Of a stretch of DNA of 64,000 nt, positions 17,478 through 25,729 are shown piece after piece. The stretch is from assembly GCA_963729295.1 (NCBI GenBank), contig CAVSNJ010000029.1, forward strand, positions 339,849 to 403,848, written 5' to 3'. Origin of the DNA: DATJLY01 sp963729295 (GTDB taxonomy: Bacteria > Pseudomonadota > Alphaproteobacteria > ATCC43930 > CGMCC-115725). Position numbers and translations under genes: made by a program. The notes under the pieces are model-generated. The model searched no databases. It saw only the letters and a program-made list of their open reading frames with translations, and was not told where the DNA came from. Each line of letters begins with the position of its first letter. Positions within the stretch are counted from its first letter, which is position 1.

Positions 17478-18182
17478 CTATTTCTGATACACCGCCAAAA
17501 GCGCGCTGAGCTGATTGCCGCAGCCGACCTCGCGCATGTAGCCGGCGCGCATCGCGTCGTTGTTGACCGATTTCGGCAAGAGCCGCACCGTCACCGGCGC
17601 CGCCCTCCCGCCCACCTCGACGACATAGTCCCAATCGTCCTTCAAGGGCATGTTGGCGGGAAGCGTGATGCGGTCGGCATTGGCGGGCCAGGTGCCGGAG
17701 ACGTTCCAGCTCCGGTCCTTCGGCGCGAACGCCACCGTCGCCACGGTGAGCGGCGGGCCACGCCACAGCACGACGGCCTCGCCGTCGCGCACGCAGCTCG
17801 TGCCCGGGTGGGTGATATCGACGACCCAGGGATCGGGCAGCCGCACCTCGCCCTGGCCGCGCACGACCCCGACCTCGCTCGTGCGCGCGTGGCTCTCGGT
17901 GATGAGCGCTTCCATCGCAGTCGGCACATCGGTGCTGCCGCCTTTCGCCAGGCTGTCCGGCGCGGCGCTGCTCGGCCCGTCGATGTGGATGGTCTGGCCG
18001 TCCTGGCTCAAAAGGGTGACGGCCTGCCCGTCCTCGAGCTTGAGCGGCTGGGCGCCGTTGACAGACTGGCCCGTGGGGAGGCGGATGCCATCGGCCTCGA
18101 CCACCACGAAATCGGCGGCAGCGGCGGCGTGGCCGACGAAGGCCAAAGCGGCGACGGTTAACAGACCCCGAATCCTGGCCAT
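17478..18182 (-). CDS. Secreted protein, FecR-like beta domain
   Basis: A 234-residue exported protein; ATG 18182 gives the signal peptide MARIRGLLTVAALAFVGHAAAAADF (an upstream in-frame TTG at 18194 is less likely). Residues about 25-70 (ADGIRLPTGQSV, VTLLSQDGQTIHIDGP) look like the FecR/LipL-type beta domain that often senses or scaffolds in the periplasm. Two cysteines, in TSCVRDG and GCGNQLS, may pair. Convergent with the methyltransferase. Function unknown; FecR relation is by pattern only. Confidence 0.65.
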   Translation of the reverse strand: MARIRGLLTVAALAFVGHAAAAADFVVVEADGIRLPTGQSVNGAQPLKLEDGQAVTLLSQDGQTIHIDGPSSAAPDSLAKGGSTDVPTAMEALITESHARTSEVGVVRGQGEVRLPDPWVVDITHPGTSCVRDGEAVVLWRGPPLTVATVAFAPKDRSWNVSGTWPANADRITLPANMPLKDDWDYVVEVGGRAAPVTVRLLPKSVNNDAMRAGYMREVGCGNQLSALLAVYQK

Positions 18183-18338
18183 GGCAACCCCCAAAGCGCG
18201 TTCGTCCGCTATTTATACGACAACACGGCTCCGGCGATCAGCGCATTTTAGCGAATTGGGGCCGCGAGCCCGGCGACCTGGACCGGCGCGCGCGGTAGTA
18301 TGAAGGAAGGGCGGAGCGCTGAGCGCGGAGGGGCGGCA

Positions 18339-19406
18339 ATGAAGCTCGACCGGATTCTCGACGGCGACGGCCATGTCATCGAGCGCGATGCCGAACTCTA
18401 CGAATATCTCGAGCCACCTTATGCCGGGAACACGACGCTCCTGGGCTATCCGTTCTTCCCGGCGCTCGATGGCTACAACCGCGGCGCGGTGATGGCACGG
18501 CTCGGCATCCACCAATCCTACGAGATCACGCCGCAGCTCTGGCTCGACACGCTCGATCGTGTCGGGCTCGAATCGACTGTGCTCTACCCGACCGCCGGCC
18601 TCGCCTTCGCCATGATCCAGGATCCGGAATGGGCGACGGCCTTGGCGCGCGCCTACAACAACTGGTTTTCGCACCGCTATTTCGGGCGCAGCAAGCGACT
18701 TCGCGGCATGGCGCTCGTGCCGCTGCAATCGGTGCCGGAGGCGGTGCAGGAACTGCGCCGAGCGGTCACCGAGCTCGGCATGCTCGGCGCCGTGTTGCCG
18801 GCGAACGACGCCGATATCGGCCTGCGCCGCGGCCTCGGCCATCCGGATTTCTGGCCGATCTACGAGGAGGCCGAACGATTGGGCGTGCCGGTCGCGACGC
18901 ACGGCGCGCCGTCGATGAATCTCGGCATCAACTCGTTCGGCAAGTTCGCCATGACCATCGCGCTCGAGCATCCGATCGCACAGATGATCCAGGTGACGAG
19001 TTTCGTGATGGAGGGCGTGCTCGACCGCTTCCCGCGCCTGCGCGTGGGGTTTCTCGAGGCCGGCACGGGCTGGGTTTCCTACATGATGGACCGGCTCGAC
19101 CGTTCCTACGAAGTGTTCAACCGCGGCGGCAGGCGCGAATTCTCGGAGCATCTGAAGCGCCGACCGAGCGAGCATTTCGCCTCGGGCCGGATGTATTTCA
19201 GCTGCGAGGGCGGCGAGCCGACGATGCGCGAGCTGGTGCAGCGCATCGGCCACAAGACGCTGCTGTTCGCCTCCGACTTTCCGCACGAGGCGAATGTCGA
19301 ACACGCCATGCGCGAGCTCGAAGAACTGATGGAGCGCGACGACCTGTCCGACGCGGCCAAGCGCGGCATTTTCTGCGACAATATCGAGGCGTTCTACGGA
19401 AGCTGA
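18339..19406 (+). CDS. Amidohydrolase_2 family metal-dependent hydrolase/decarboxylase
   Basis: A 355-residue TIM-barrel protein; ATG 18339 is preceded by GGAGGGG. DGDGHVIE near residue 9, VATHGAPS mid-protein and FASDFPHEAN near the C terminus are the metal ligands of the ACMSD/LigW/LigJ group. Members decarboxylate or hydrate aromatic-acid ring-cleavage products with Zn2+ or Mn2+ in the cytoplasm. Its last 13 bases overlap the convergent efflux-pump gene. Related genes occur at 30458-31405 and 34469-35476. Substrate unknown. Confidence 0.85.
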   Translation: MKLDRILDGDGHVIERDAELYEYLEPPYAGNTTLLGYPFFPALDGYNRGAVMARLGIHQSYEITPQLWLDTLDRVGLESTVLYPTAGLAFAMIQDPEWATALARAYNNWFSHRYFGRSKRLRGMALVPLQSVPEAVQELRRAVTELGMLGAVLPANDADIGLRRGLGHPDFWPIYEEAERLGVPVATHGAPSMNLGINSFGKFAMTIALEHPIAQMIQVTSFVMEGVLDRFPRLRVGFLEAGTGWVSYMMDRLDRSYEVFNRGGRREFSEHLKRRPSEHFASGRMYFSCEGGEPTMRELVQRIGHKTLLFASDFPHEANVEHAMRELEELMERDDLSDAAKRGIFCDNIEAFYGS

Positions 19407-20593
19407 GCGGGGCGCAGGAAGAGCGGCACCGCGCCGCACAGCACCGTGAGCACGGCGGCAAATGCGGCGACCTCGATCATCGGCACGGGCGTGCCGTCGG
19501 CCAGAAGCCCGTAGAGCTCGGCGAAGACGCCGCTCGCGAGCGTCTGGCAGAAGACGCCGATCCCGGCCGCGGTACCGGCAAGCTCGGGCTTCGTCTGCAT
19601 CGCGCCGGCCTGTGCGTTGGGAAGGGCGAGGCCTTGCGAGAAGGTGATGAAGAGGCCGGGCACGAAGATCGACGCCGCGGAGAGATGGCCCGCGAGGATG
19701 ATCGCGGCCTGGATCGCCACCGCGGCCGCATTGACGAGCGATCCCAGCATCACCATGCGCTCGATCGCGACGCGGCCCGCAAGGTGGCTCGAGACGAAAT
19801 TGCCGACGCAGTATCCGGCCGGGAACGCGAAGAAGAAGAAGCCGTATTCCGTCGCCGAGCGGTGCAGCACCTCTTCCATCATGAACGGTGAGGCGGCGGC
19901 GATGGTGAAGAAGCTGCCCGAGCAAAAGCCCGATTGCAGCACGAAGGCCGAGAAGCGCGGATCGGCGAAGAGCGTGCGATAGTCGCGCGCGAGCGAGCGG
20001 CCGCTTGGTCCCATGCCGCGCCGCGTCTCGCCCAGCACCACGAAGGCCACAAGCGAGATCGCGCCGCCGGCCAATAGTGCGAACCAGAACACGGCGCGCC
20101 AACCGACATGGTCGGCCAGGAGCCCGCCCATCGCCGGCGCGATCATCGGCCCGAGCGTGTAGGCCATGGTGAGATAGGCGATCGCCTTGACCAAGCGCTC
20201 GGGCCCATAGGCATCGCGCGCCATCGCGCGGGTGATGGTGAGGCTCGACCCCGCCCCCACCGCCTGCACGAGCCGCCCCGCGATCAGCACCGCGATCGAT
20301 CCCGCGACCGCCGACAGCGCGCTTCCGACAAGAAAGAGGCCCAACCCCCAGAGCAGCATCGGCCTTCGCCCGAACCGATCCGACAGGCTGCCATAGACGA
20401 GCGTCGCCACCGCCATGGTCGCGAGCGTGATCGAGAAGCTCAATTCCGCGAGCCAAGGGGCGACGCCGAACGCTTCCTGGATGTCGGGCACCACCGGCAG
20501 ATAGAGGTGGATCGCGAGCGGCCCGATCAGGCTCACCGCGGCGAGCGCCACGGCAAAGCTCGTCGCCGGAGCCCTGATCGCCGCTATCGCCAC
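19394..20593 (-). CDS. MFS multidrug efflux pump, Bcr/CflA family
   Basis: A 399-residue, 12-segment membrane protein. Start is GTG at 20593, overlapping the 3' end of the selenoprotein-like gene by 10 bases; no other start gives a complete first helix. HLYLPVVPDIQEAFGV is the family's helix-1 motif, YGSLSDRFGRRP is motif A, and MAYTLGPMIAPAMGGLL is motif C. Bcr/CflA pumps export bicyclomycin, chloramphenicol, cysteine and related compounds. Placement as third gene of an operon with a thioredoxin-reductase-like and a UxxC protein invites the idea of exporting a thiol or toxic thiol-reactive compound (inference). Confidence 0.88.
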   Translation of the reverse strand: MAIAAIRAPATSFAVALAAVSLIGPLAIHLYLPVVPDIQEAFGVAPWLAELSFSITLATMAVATLVYGSLSDRFGRRPMLLWGLGLFLVGSALSAVAGSIAVLIAGRLVQAVGAGSSLTITRAMARDAYGPERLVKAIAYLTMAYTLGPMIAPAMGGLLADHVGWRAVFWFALLAGGAISLVAFVVLGETRRGMGPSGRSLARDYRTLFADPRFSAFVLQSGFCSGSFFTIAAASPFMMEEVLHRSATEYGFFFFAFPAGYCVGNFVSSHLAGRVAIERMVMLGSLVNAAAVAIQAAIILAGHLSAASIFVPGLFITFSQGLALPNAQAGAMQTKPELAGTAAGIGVFCQTLASGVFAELYGLLADGTPVPMIEVAAFAAVLTVLCGAVPLFLRPAQLP

Positions 20594-22209
20594 GCGTCGA
20601 TCGAGAGCGTCTTCACGAAGCGGGCGCCGATCATCTTCCAGGCGCCCTGCGTCCCGCCGCCCACGACCACGACGTTGATGTCCTTCGGCTCGAACATCTG
20701 CACGATCTCGTCGGGCTTGGCCTTGAGATGGCTGGCGAACGGCTCGACACCTGCGACCGCAAGCGGCAGGGTGCGCGTCTGTACCCACATGTCGTCCCAG
20801 TACTCGCGCGCGGGAAGGCGCGCATTCGCGGCGCACCAGTCGATGAGCTGCTGCTTCGTCGTGATGCCGCGCTCGGCGAAGAGCCGTGCCACGATCGGGT
20901 CCAGCACGAGAAGCGGCGGGAAATGCGCGCCCGCGGCGAGGCACAGACGCATCTTCTCCTGCCATGTGTCGCGCGGTCCGTAGCCTTCCTGCATGTAGCG
21001 CAGGCCAAAGAACACGCTGACCGTGCTGTCCCCCGGCTTGAAGCCCTTCTGCACGTGCAGCGGCTGCCACGGGCTCTGTTCCTCGTTCTCGGCGAAGCAG
21101 AAGCTGTAGGCGAGCGGATTGCCGAGCGTGCCCATGTAGGTCTCGTCCGGCACCGATCCGCCTTGCAGATTCTGGGACAGCAGGCTGTAGGCGCGGCCGA
21201 TCGTGACGTTGGCGTGGTTATAGGGGCCCATCGCGCCAATGCCGGAATTCATGCCGATCTCGGCGCGGATCGGGCCATTGACGACGGCGAGATTGGTGAT
21301 GGACGTGGTGCTGCTCGAGCGCGCCGAATGTCCCGTCGCGGCGAGCGCCAGGATCACCGGGAAATATTCCGGCTTCGCGCCCGCCATCACCGCGTTCACC
21401 GCGACTTTCTCGACGGTGTATTCCCAGTACTCGCGGAACTCGGTCGGGCGCATGCGGCCCACCACCTCATCGGGCTTGCGGCGCGTGCCCTTGAGCATCG
21501 CCGCGACGCGCTCCTCGGTCGGCAGCACGATCGGCAGGAAATCGGTCCAGTGGTTCTCGATGAAGAGTTGGCGCAGGTTCTCTTCCGTGTCGGGCGCCAA
21601 AAGGCGCGGCGTCGAGCGCTCGAACGACATGCCCTTCATGTCGTCGGCGTCGAGCGGCCGTGTCAGGCCCTCGATGATCTCCTGCATGAAGGGCCGGCCC
21701 GACACCGGATCCTTGCCCTCGATGTAAGCGCGCAGATCGGCGGCGGATTTATCCACGACCGGCTGCGGCACATAGGCCTGGCGCGTCTTCGGCATGCCGT
21801 TTGCGAGCGCCGTTGCCCGCGCGAGGCGCGCGAACACGTTCGTGTGCACGGCCACGCTCGGCACGCCTGCTTCTTCCAGCGCCATCGTCAACCCGACGAC
21901 CGTCGGGCTACAGGTGCTTCACAAGCCGACGCCGAGGATGGCGGCGTTGCCTTCGGCCGCGACCTTGGCGCGCATCTCGGCATCGTCGACCCAGCTCTCG
22001 CGCGGTTTGATCAGGCGCGTCTCGACCGCGGGCAGGTGCCGGGCGAACCAGTCCCGCAGCTCGCTCATGAAAGTTTCGGAATTGTCGAACAGGCAATCGA
22101 CGAGATAGACGCGCTTGCCGTCGAGGCTCGGCGGCCGCTGCGCCAGGTGCTTGCCCGTGACCTTGGGCGGATACCCCCTCGGGTCGTGAACGACAATTCC
22201 GCTACTCAT
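20584..22209 (-). CDS. UGSC-family selenoprotein (in-frame TGA as selenocysteine 97), long form
   Basis: Reading through one in-frame TGA at 21921-21919 gives 541 residues. The first 96, from ATG 22209, and residues 98-541 form one conserved protein. RVYLVDCLFDNSETFMSELRDW before and LTMALEEAGVPSVAVHTNVFARLA after the TGA match the N-terminal domain of the UGSC family, whose Sec/Cys motif is U-G-S-C. Here it reads U-S-T-C, with Cys100 as partner. A hairpin at 21889-21910 fits a bacterial SECIS. Residues 107-541 hold a second conserved region (VEKVAVNAVMAGAKPEYFP, VVNGPIRAEIGMNSG, VVVVGGGTQGAWK) of unknown function. The start overlaps the reductase gene by eight bases and the end overlaps the efflux gene by ten. 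A degraded gene with a nonsense mutation is the alternative. Confidence 0.8.
21889..21910 (-). promoter_or_regulatory. Bacterial SECIS-like hairpin for selenocysteine insertion
   Basis: Minus-strand RNA directly after the in-frame UGA folds into CCCGAC/GUCGGG, a perfect six-pair stem (21907-21902 with 21897-21892), capped by the four-base loop GGUC (21901-21898) and extended below by G-U, A-U and U-G pairs. The loop begins 17 bases after the UGA. Bacterial SECIS elements need a G in the first two loop positions and a loop roughly 16-37 bases from the UGA; both hold. Also codes for residues STCSPTVVG, so it is constrained twice. Confidence 0.7.
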
Positions 22210-23122
22210 GCCACGTACCGTCCCTCAGAAAGCGATCGATCGCAAGCGCCGCGTTAGCGCCGTCGCCGGCCGACGCGATCGCGCGGCCCGGCCATTCCGA
22301 TCGCGCCGCGCCAGCCGCGGCAAGGCCCCGCTGCGAACTCCGCATCGCCGTGTCCACCACCACCGCGCCCATCACATCGATCGCGGCGATGCCGCCAAGC
22401 ACGGCGCTGTTGGGCGCGAGGCCGATATAAACGAATACCGCCGCCACCTCTATCACGCCAGCATCGCTGAGGCGTACCCCCGTGACTTTGTCCGCGCCGC
22501 AAATCTCGGTAACGACGGTGTTGCGGCGCACTTCGATGTTTTCGTGTGCCAACAGTTTTTCGCGATAGACGGCCTGCGCCGAAAAATCCGCGCCGCGCAA
22601 AAACATCACGACGCGCGCGTCGTATTCGGCCAAGGTCAGCGCCTCCTGCGCCGCCGAATCGCCGCCGCCCACGACCGCGACGGTGCGCCCGCGCAACAGC
22701 GGCCCGTCGCAGGTCGCGCAATGGCTGACGCCCTTGCCGAACAATTCCGCCTCGCCGGGAACGCCGAGCTTCTTGAGGTGCGCGCCCGTGGCGATCACCA
22801 CGCCGCGCGCCGAAATCCCGTCCCCCGCTTCGGTCGCGATACGGAAACCGTCGTTCGTTGGCGCGAGGCGCGCGAGCTCCGCCGCTTCGATCTCCGCGCC
22901 CGCCGCCACCGCCATTTCCTGCGCCATCGGGCAGAGATCGTAGCCGGGCACGCCCTCGGGAAATCCGGGATATCCCTCGACCTTGGCGATGCTCAGCAAT
23001 TGTCCGCCAAGAATGTCGCCGGTGAGGATGAGCGTGCGGCGCCCAAGCCGGGCCGCGGTCAAGCCCGCGCTCAACCCGGCAATGCCGCCGCCCGCCACCA
23101 CCACGTCGTACGCGTCGTTCAT
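22202..23122 (-). CDS. Thioredoxin reductase-like FAD/NAD(P)H flavoprotein
   Basis: A 306-residue protein with the TrxB layout: FAD motif VVVAGGGIAGLSAG at residues 7-20, NAD(P)H motif VAVVGGGDSAAQEA, and between them the redox-active CATC at 135-138. The C-terminal FAD motif reads AIASAGDGANAALAIDRFL. Length equals classical low-molecular-weight thioredoxin reductases, which pass electrons from NADPH through FAD to a protein disulfide in the cytoplasm. ATG 23122 is used because similarity starts there. The next gene, the UxxC selenoprotein, overlaps by eight bases, making that protein the obvious electron acceptor (inference). Divergent from the GMC gene at 23185. Confidence 0.9.
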   Translation of the reverse strand: MNDAYDVVVAGGGIAGLSAGLTAARLGRRTLILTGDILGGQLLSIAKVEGYPGFPEGVPGYDLCPMAQEMAVAAGAEIEAAELARLAPTNDGFRIATEAGDGISARGVVIATGAHLKKLGVPGEAELFGKGVSHCATCDGPLLRGRTVAVVGGGDSAAQEALTLAEYDARVVMFLRGADFSAQAVYREKLLAHENIEVRRNTVVTEICGADKVTGVRLSDAGVIEVAAVFVYIGLAPNSAVLGGIAAIDVMGAVVVDTAMRSSQRGLAAAGAARSEWPGRAIASAGDGANAALAIDRFLRDGTWHE

Positions 23123-23184
23123 GGCCGGGCACCATGATCGCTCAGGCCCTTGCCGGCAAGGCCGATCCATGCCAAAGCCATGTC

Positions 23185-24795
23185 ATGGAGGACTACGACT
23201 ACATCATCGTCGGCGCCGGGTCGGCCGGGTGCGTCCTCGCCAACCGGCTCAGCGAGGACGGATCGAGCGTGCTGCTACTCGAGGCAGGCGGGCGCGACTG
23301 GCACCCCTATATCCACATGCCGCTGGCGATGCGGAAGCTCGCGCCCAATCCGAGCATTAATTGGGATCTCACGACCGAGCCGGAACCGCACTGCAACAAC
23401 CGCCGCATCTTCATCCCGCGCGGCAAGGTGCTGGGCGGGACCTCGTCGATCAACGCCATGCTTTACGCGCGCGGCCATCCGCTCGATTACGAGCAATGGC
23501 GCCAATCGGGCTTGAAAGGCTGGGGCTATGACGACGTGCTCCCTTATTTCAAGCGCTCGGAAGCGAATTGGCGCGGCGACAGCCGGTTCCACGGTGGCAC
23601 GGGGCCGCTCCGTGTGTCGCCGGGCCCGCGCCGGAGCCCGCTGCATTCGCTCTTCACCGAAGCAGCGCAGGCGGCGGGCTTTCCGCTGAGCGACGACTAT
23701 AACGGCGCGGCACCCGAGGGCGTGTCGTCGCCCGACTTCACGATCGGCCGCGGGCGGCGCAATTCGACCGCGCGCGCTTTTTTGCGGCCCGCTCTGAAGC
23801 GGCAGAATCTTCGCGTCGAGACGCGCGCGCTTGCGCACCGCGTCCTCGTCGAGCGCGAGCGCGCCGTCGGCGTCAGCTACGAGCGCGGCGGCGCGATCCA
23901 CAGCGCGCGCGCGGGGCGCGAGGTCATTCTTTCGGGCGGGACCTACAATTCGCCGCAGCTTCTGCTGCTGTCGGGCATCGGCCCGGCCGACGAGCTGAAG
24001 GCGCTCGGCATCGCGCCATTGCTCGACCGCAAGGATGTCGGCCGCAATTTGCAAGAGCACGCCAACGCGGTCATCACCTTCGAGATCAACGAGCCGCTCT
24101 CGATCGTCGACGAGTTGCGCTGGGACCGGCTCACCCTCTCGACCTTGCGCTGGGCGGCAACCGGCACCGGCATCGTCAGCTCCATGCCGACGCAATGCGT
24201 GTGCTTCCTCAAGATACGCGGGGAAAGCGAGCGGCCCGACATCGAGCTGCTGCTGAGCCCGGTGCTGCCCGAGGCGGGACCGTGGTTTCCCGGCGTGCGC
24301 GAGGCAGCGCCGCATTGCTTCTCGAGCCGCGTGGCGCTCCTTCATCCGCGCTCGCGCGGCCGCGTGTTCCTCGCCTCGGGCGATCCGAGAATGCCGCCGC
24401 GCATCTCGTGGAACCTGTTCGCCGACCCACTCGATCTCGAAACTCTGCGCGGCGGCGTCAAGGCGGTGCGCGCGATCTTCGCCAAAGCGCCGTTGCAGCG
24501 CCTCGTCGCGCGCGAAAGGAGCCCCGGCCCGGGCGCCGCGAGCGATGCTGACCTCGACGCCTGGATCCGCAACAATGGCCAGACCGCGCATCACCCGGCC
24601 GGCACCTGCCGCATGGGCGCCGACGACAATGCCGTCGTCGACGAGGAGCTGCGCGTGCGCGGCATCGCGGGCTTGCGCGTCGCCGACTGCTCGGTCATGC
24701 CGTGGGTGGTGGGCTCCAACACCAACGCGCCGACCATCATGATCGCGGAAAAGGCGGCCGACTATATCCGCGGTGCTAATCGACGAGCCGCGTGA
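23185..24795 (+). CDS. GMC family FAD oxidoreductase (choline/alcohol dehydrogenase-like)
   Basis: A 536-residue flavoprotein. ATG 23185 begins MEDYDYIIVGAGSAGCVLANRLSED, the FAD-binding Rossmann motif. GMC signature 1 lies in IPRGKVLGGTSSINAMLYARG, signature 2 in GTYNSPQLLLLSGIG, and the catalytic His region in QTAHHPAGTCRMG and VVGSNTNAPTIMIAEKAAD. The family oxidises alcohols, choline or sugars and passes electrons to quinones or other carriers. Its last 20 bases overlap the convergent binding-protein gene. Donor substrate unknown. Confidence 0.92.
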   Translation: MEDYDYIIVGAGSAGCVLANRLSEDGSSVLLLEAGGRDWHPYIHMPLAMRKLAPNPSINWDLTTEPEPHCNNRRIFIPRGKVLGGTSSINAMLYARGHPLDYEQWRQSGLKGWGYDDVLPYFKRSEANWRGDSRFHGGTGPLRVSPGPRRSPLHSLFTEAAQAAGFPLSDDYNGAAPEGVSSPDFTIGRGRRNSTARAFLRPALKRQNLRVETRALAHRVLVERERAVGVSYERGGAIHSARAGREVILSGGTYNSPQLLLLSGIGPADELKALGIAPLLDRKDVGRNLQEHANAVITFEINEPLSIVDELRWDRLTLSTLRWAATGTGIVSSMPTQCVCFLKIRGESERPDIELLLSPVLPEAGPWFPGVREAAPHCFSSRVALLHPRSRGRVFLASGDPRMPPRISWNLFADPLDLETLRGGVKAVRAIFAKAPLQRLVARERSPGPGAASDADLDAWIRNNGQTAHHPAGTCRMGADDNAVVDEELRVRGIAGLRVADCSVMPWVVGSNTNAPTIMIAEKAADYIRGANRRAA

Positions 24796-25729
24796 GGCCC
24801 GCCGCCACGACCTTGTCGGGGGCGACGTCGCTGCCGGTGTCGCCCAAGGCCTGCATCGATTTCTCGAGGCTCTCGATCTGCGCTCGCGAGATCGCGTTGC
24901 TCGGCGCAAAATAGTCGATCTTGCGCATGTAGTCATAAGCACGCGTGGCCGCGGCGCTGTCGGACGATTTCATCGCTTTCACGAGAATGTCGATCGCCTC
25001 GTCGCGATGGGAGGTGTCGTCGAACCAGGCGATGCTGTGGTCGAGCACGGCCATGAGCCGGACCAGCGTGTCGTGGTGCTTCAACGCATAATCGTCCGAC
25101 ACGACCGTCGCCGCGAACGGCAGGTCCTTGGCGTAGTCGAGGATCAAGCCGACGCTGTGGAAGCCCGCATCCTCGGCGATGAAATTGTAGGGCGGCGCGA
25201 TCATCGACGCATCGACCGTGCCCGACTTCAAGGCGGCGAAGCGCGCCGCCGTGTTGCCGGCGACGGTGATGTCATAGTCGCCGTCTTTGAGGCCGTTCGC
25301 CTGCATGATGCGCTCGAGATAGACGCGGTTGATATCGATGAGGCCGCCGATGCAGATCGTCTTGCCGCGCAAATCCTTGACCGAGGCGATCCCCGGCTTG
25401 GCGACGAGCTCGTAGGGCGAATACTGGCCGATAAGGCGCAGGATCGCGACATGCGCGCCCTTGGCCACGGCGTGGATCGGCTCGACCACGCCGACATCAG
25501 CGACGAGATCGAGCGAGCCGGCCGTCAACTCCTGCACGAGGCCCGACGCGGTCGGCGCATAGGAGATGTCGAGCTTGATGCCGGCCGCGTCGAAATAGCC
25601 CTTGGCCGCGGCGACATACCACGGCCAGCCCGGCGCGTTGGGCGAGCCGATCATGCCGGTCTCGATCGTCTCGGCGGCGAAGGCGGGCAGCGCCGCGAGC
25701 ATCGCCAGCGCCGCGAGCAGAAACTTCAC
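24776..25729 (-). CDS. ABC transporter substrate-binding protein (NMT1/SsuA-like)
   Basis: A 317-residue periplasmic protein starting with GTG at 25729; that codon overlaps the stop of the gene upstream (GTGA). Signal peptide MKFLLAALAMLAALPAFAAE. Type II binding-protein features: AAKGYFDAAGIKLDISYAP, then LVADVGVVEPIHAVAKG and DLRGKTICIGG. Family ligands include sulfonates, nitrate and thiamine precursors. Co-transcribed with the quinone-reductase-like gene; no permease or ATPase nearby. Confidence 0.85.
   Translation of the reverse strand: MKFLLAALAMLAALPAFAAETIETGMIGSPNAPGWPWYVAAAKGYFDAAGIKLDISYAPTASGLVQELTAGSLDLVADVGVVEPIHAVAKGAHVAILRLIGQYSPYELVAKPGIASVKDLRGKTICIGGLIDINRVYLERIMQANGLKDGDYDITVAGNTAARFAALKSGTVDASMIAPPYNFIAEDAGFHSVGLILDYAKDLPFAATVVSDDYALKHHDTLVRLMAVLDHSIAWFDDTSHRDEAIDILVKAMKSSDSAAATRAYDYMRKIDYFAPSNAISRAQIESLEKSMQALGDTGSDVAPDKVVAAGLTRLVD

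Noticed and set aside
18213..20456. 747-codon minus frame crossing the amidohydrolase and efflux genes
   Set aside because: Arg-rich and antisense or out of frame to both real genes.
21919..22209. Treating the first 96 codons as a complete small gene ending at TGA
   Set aside because: The downstream part continues the same conserved family in frame with no ribosome site or good start, and a SECIS-like hairpin follows.
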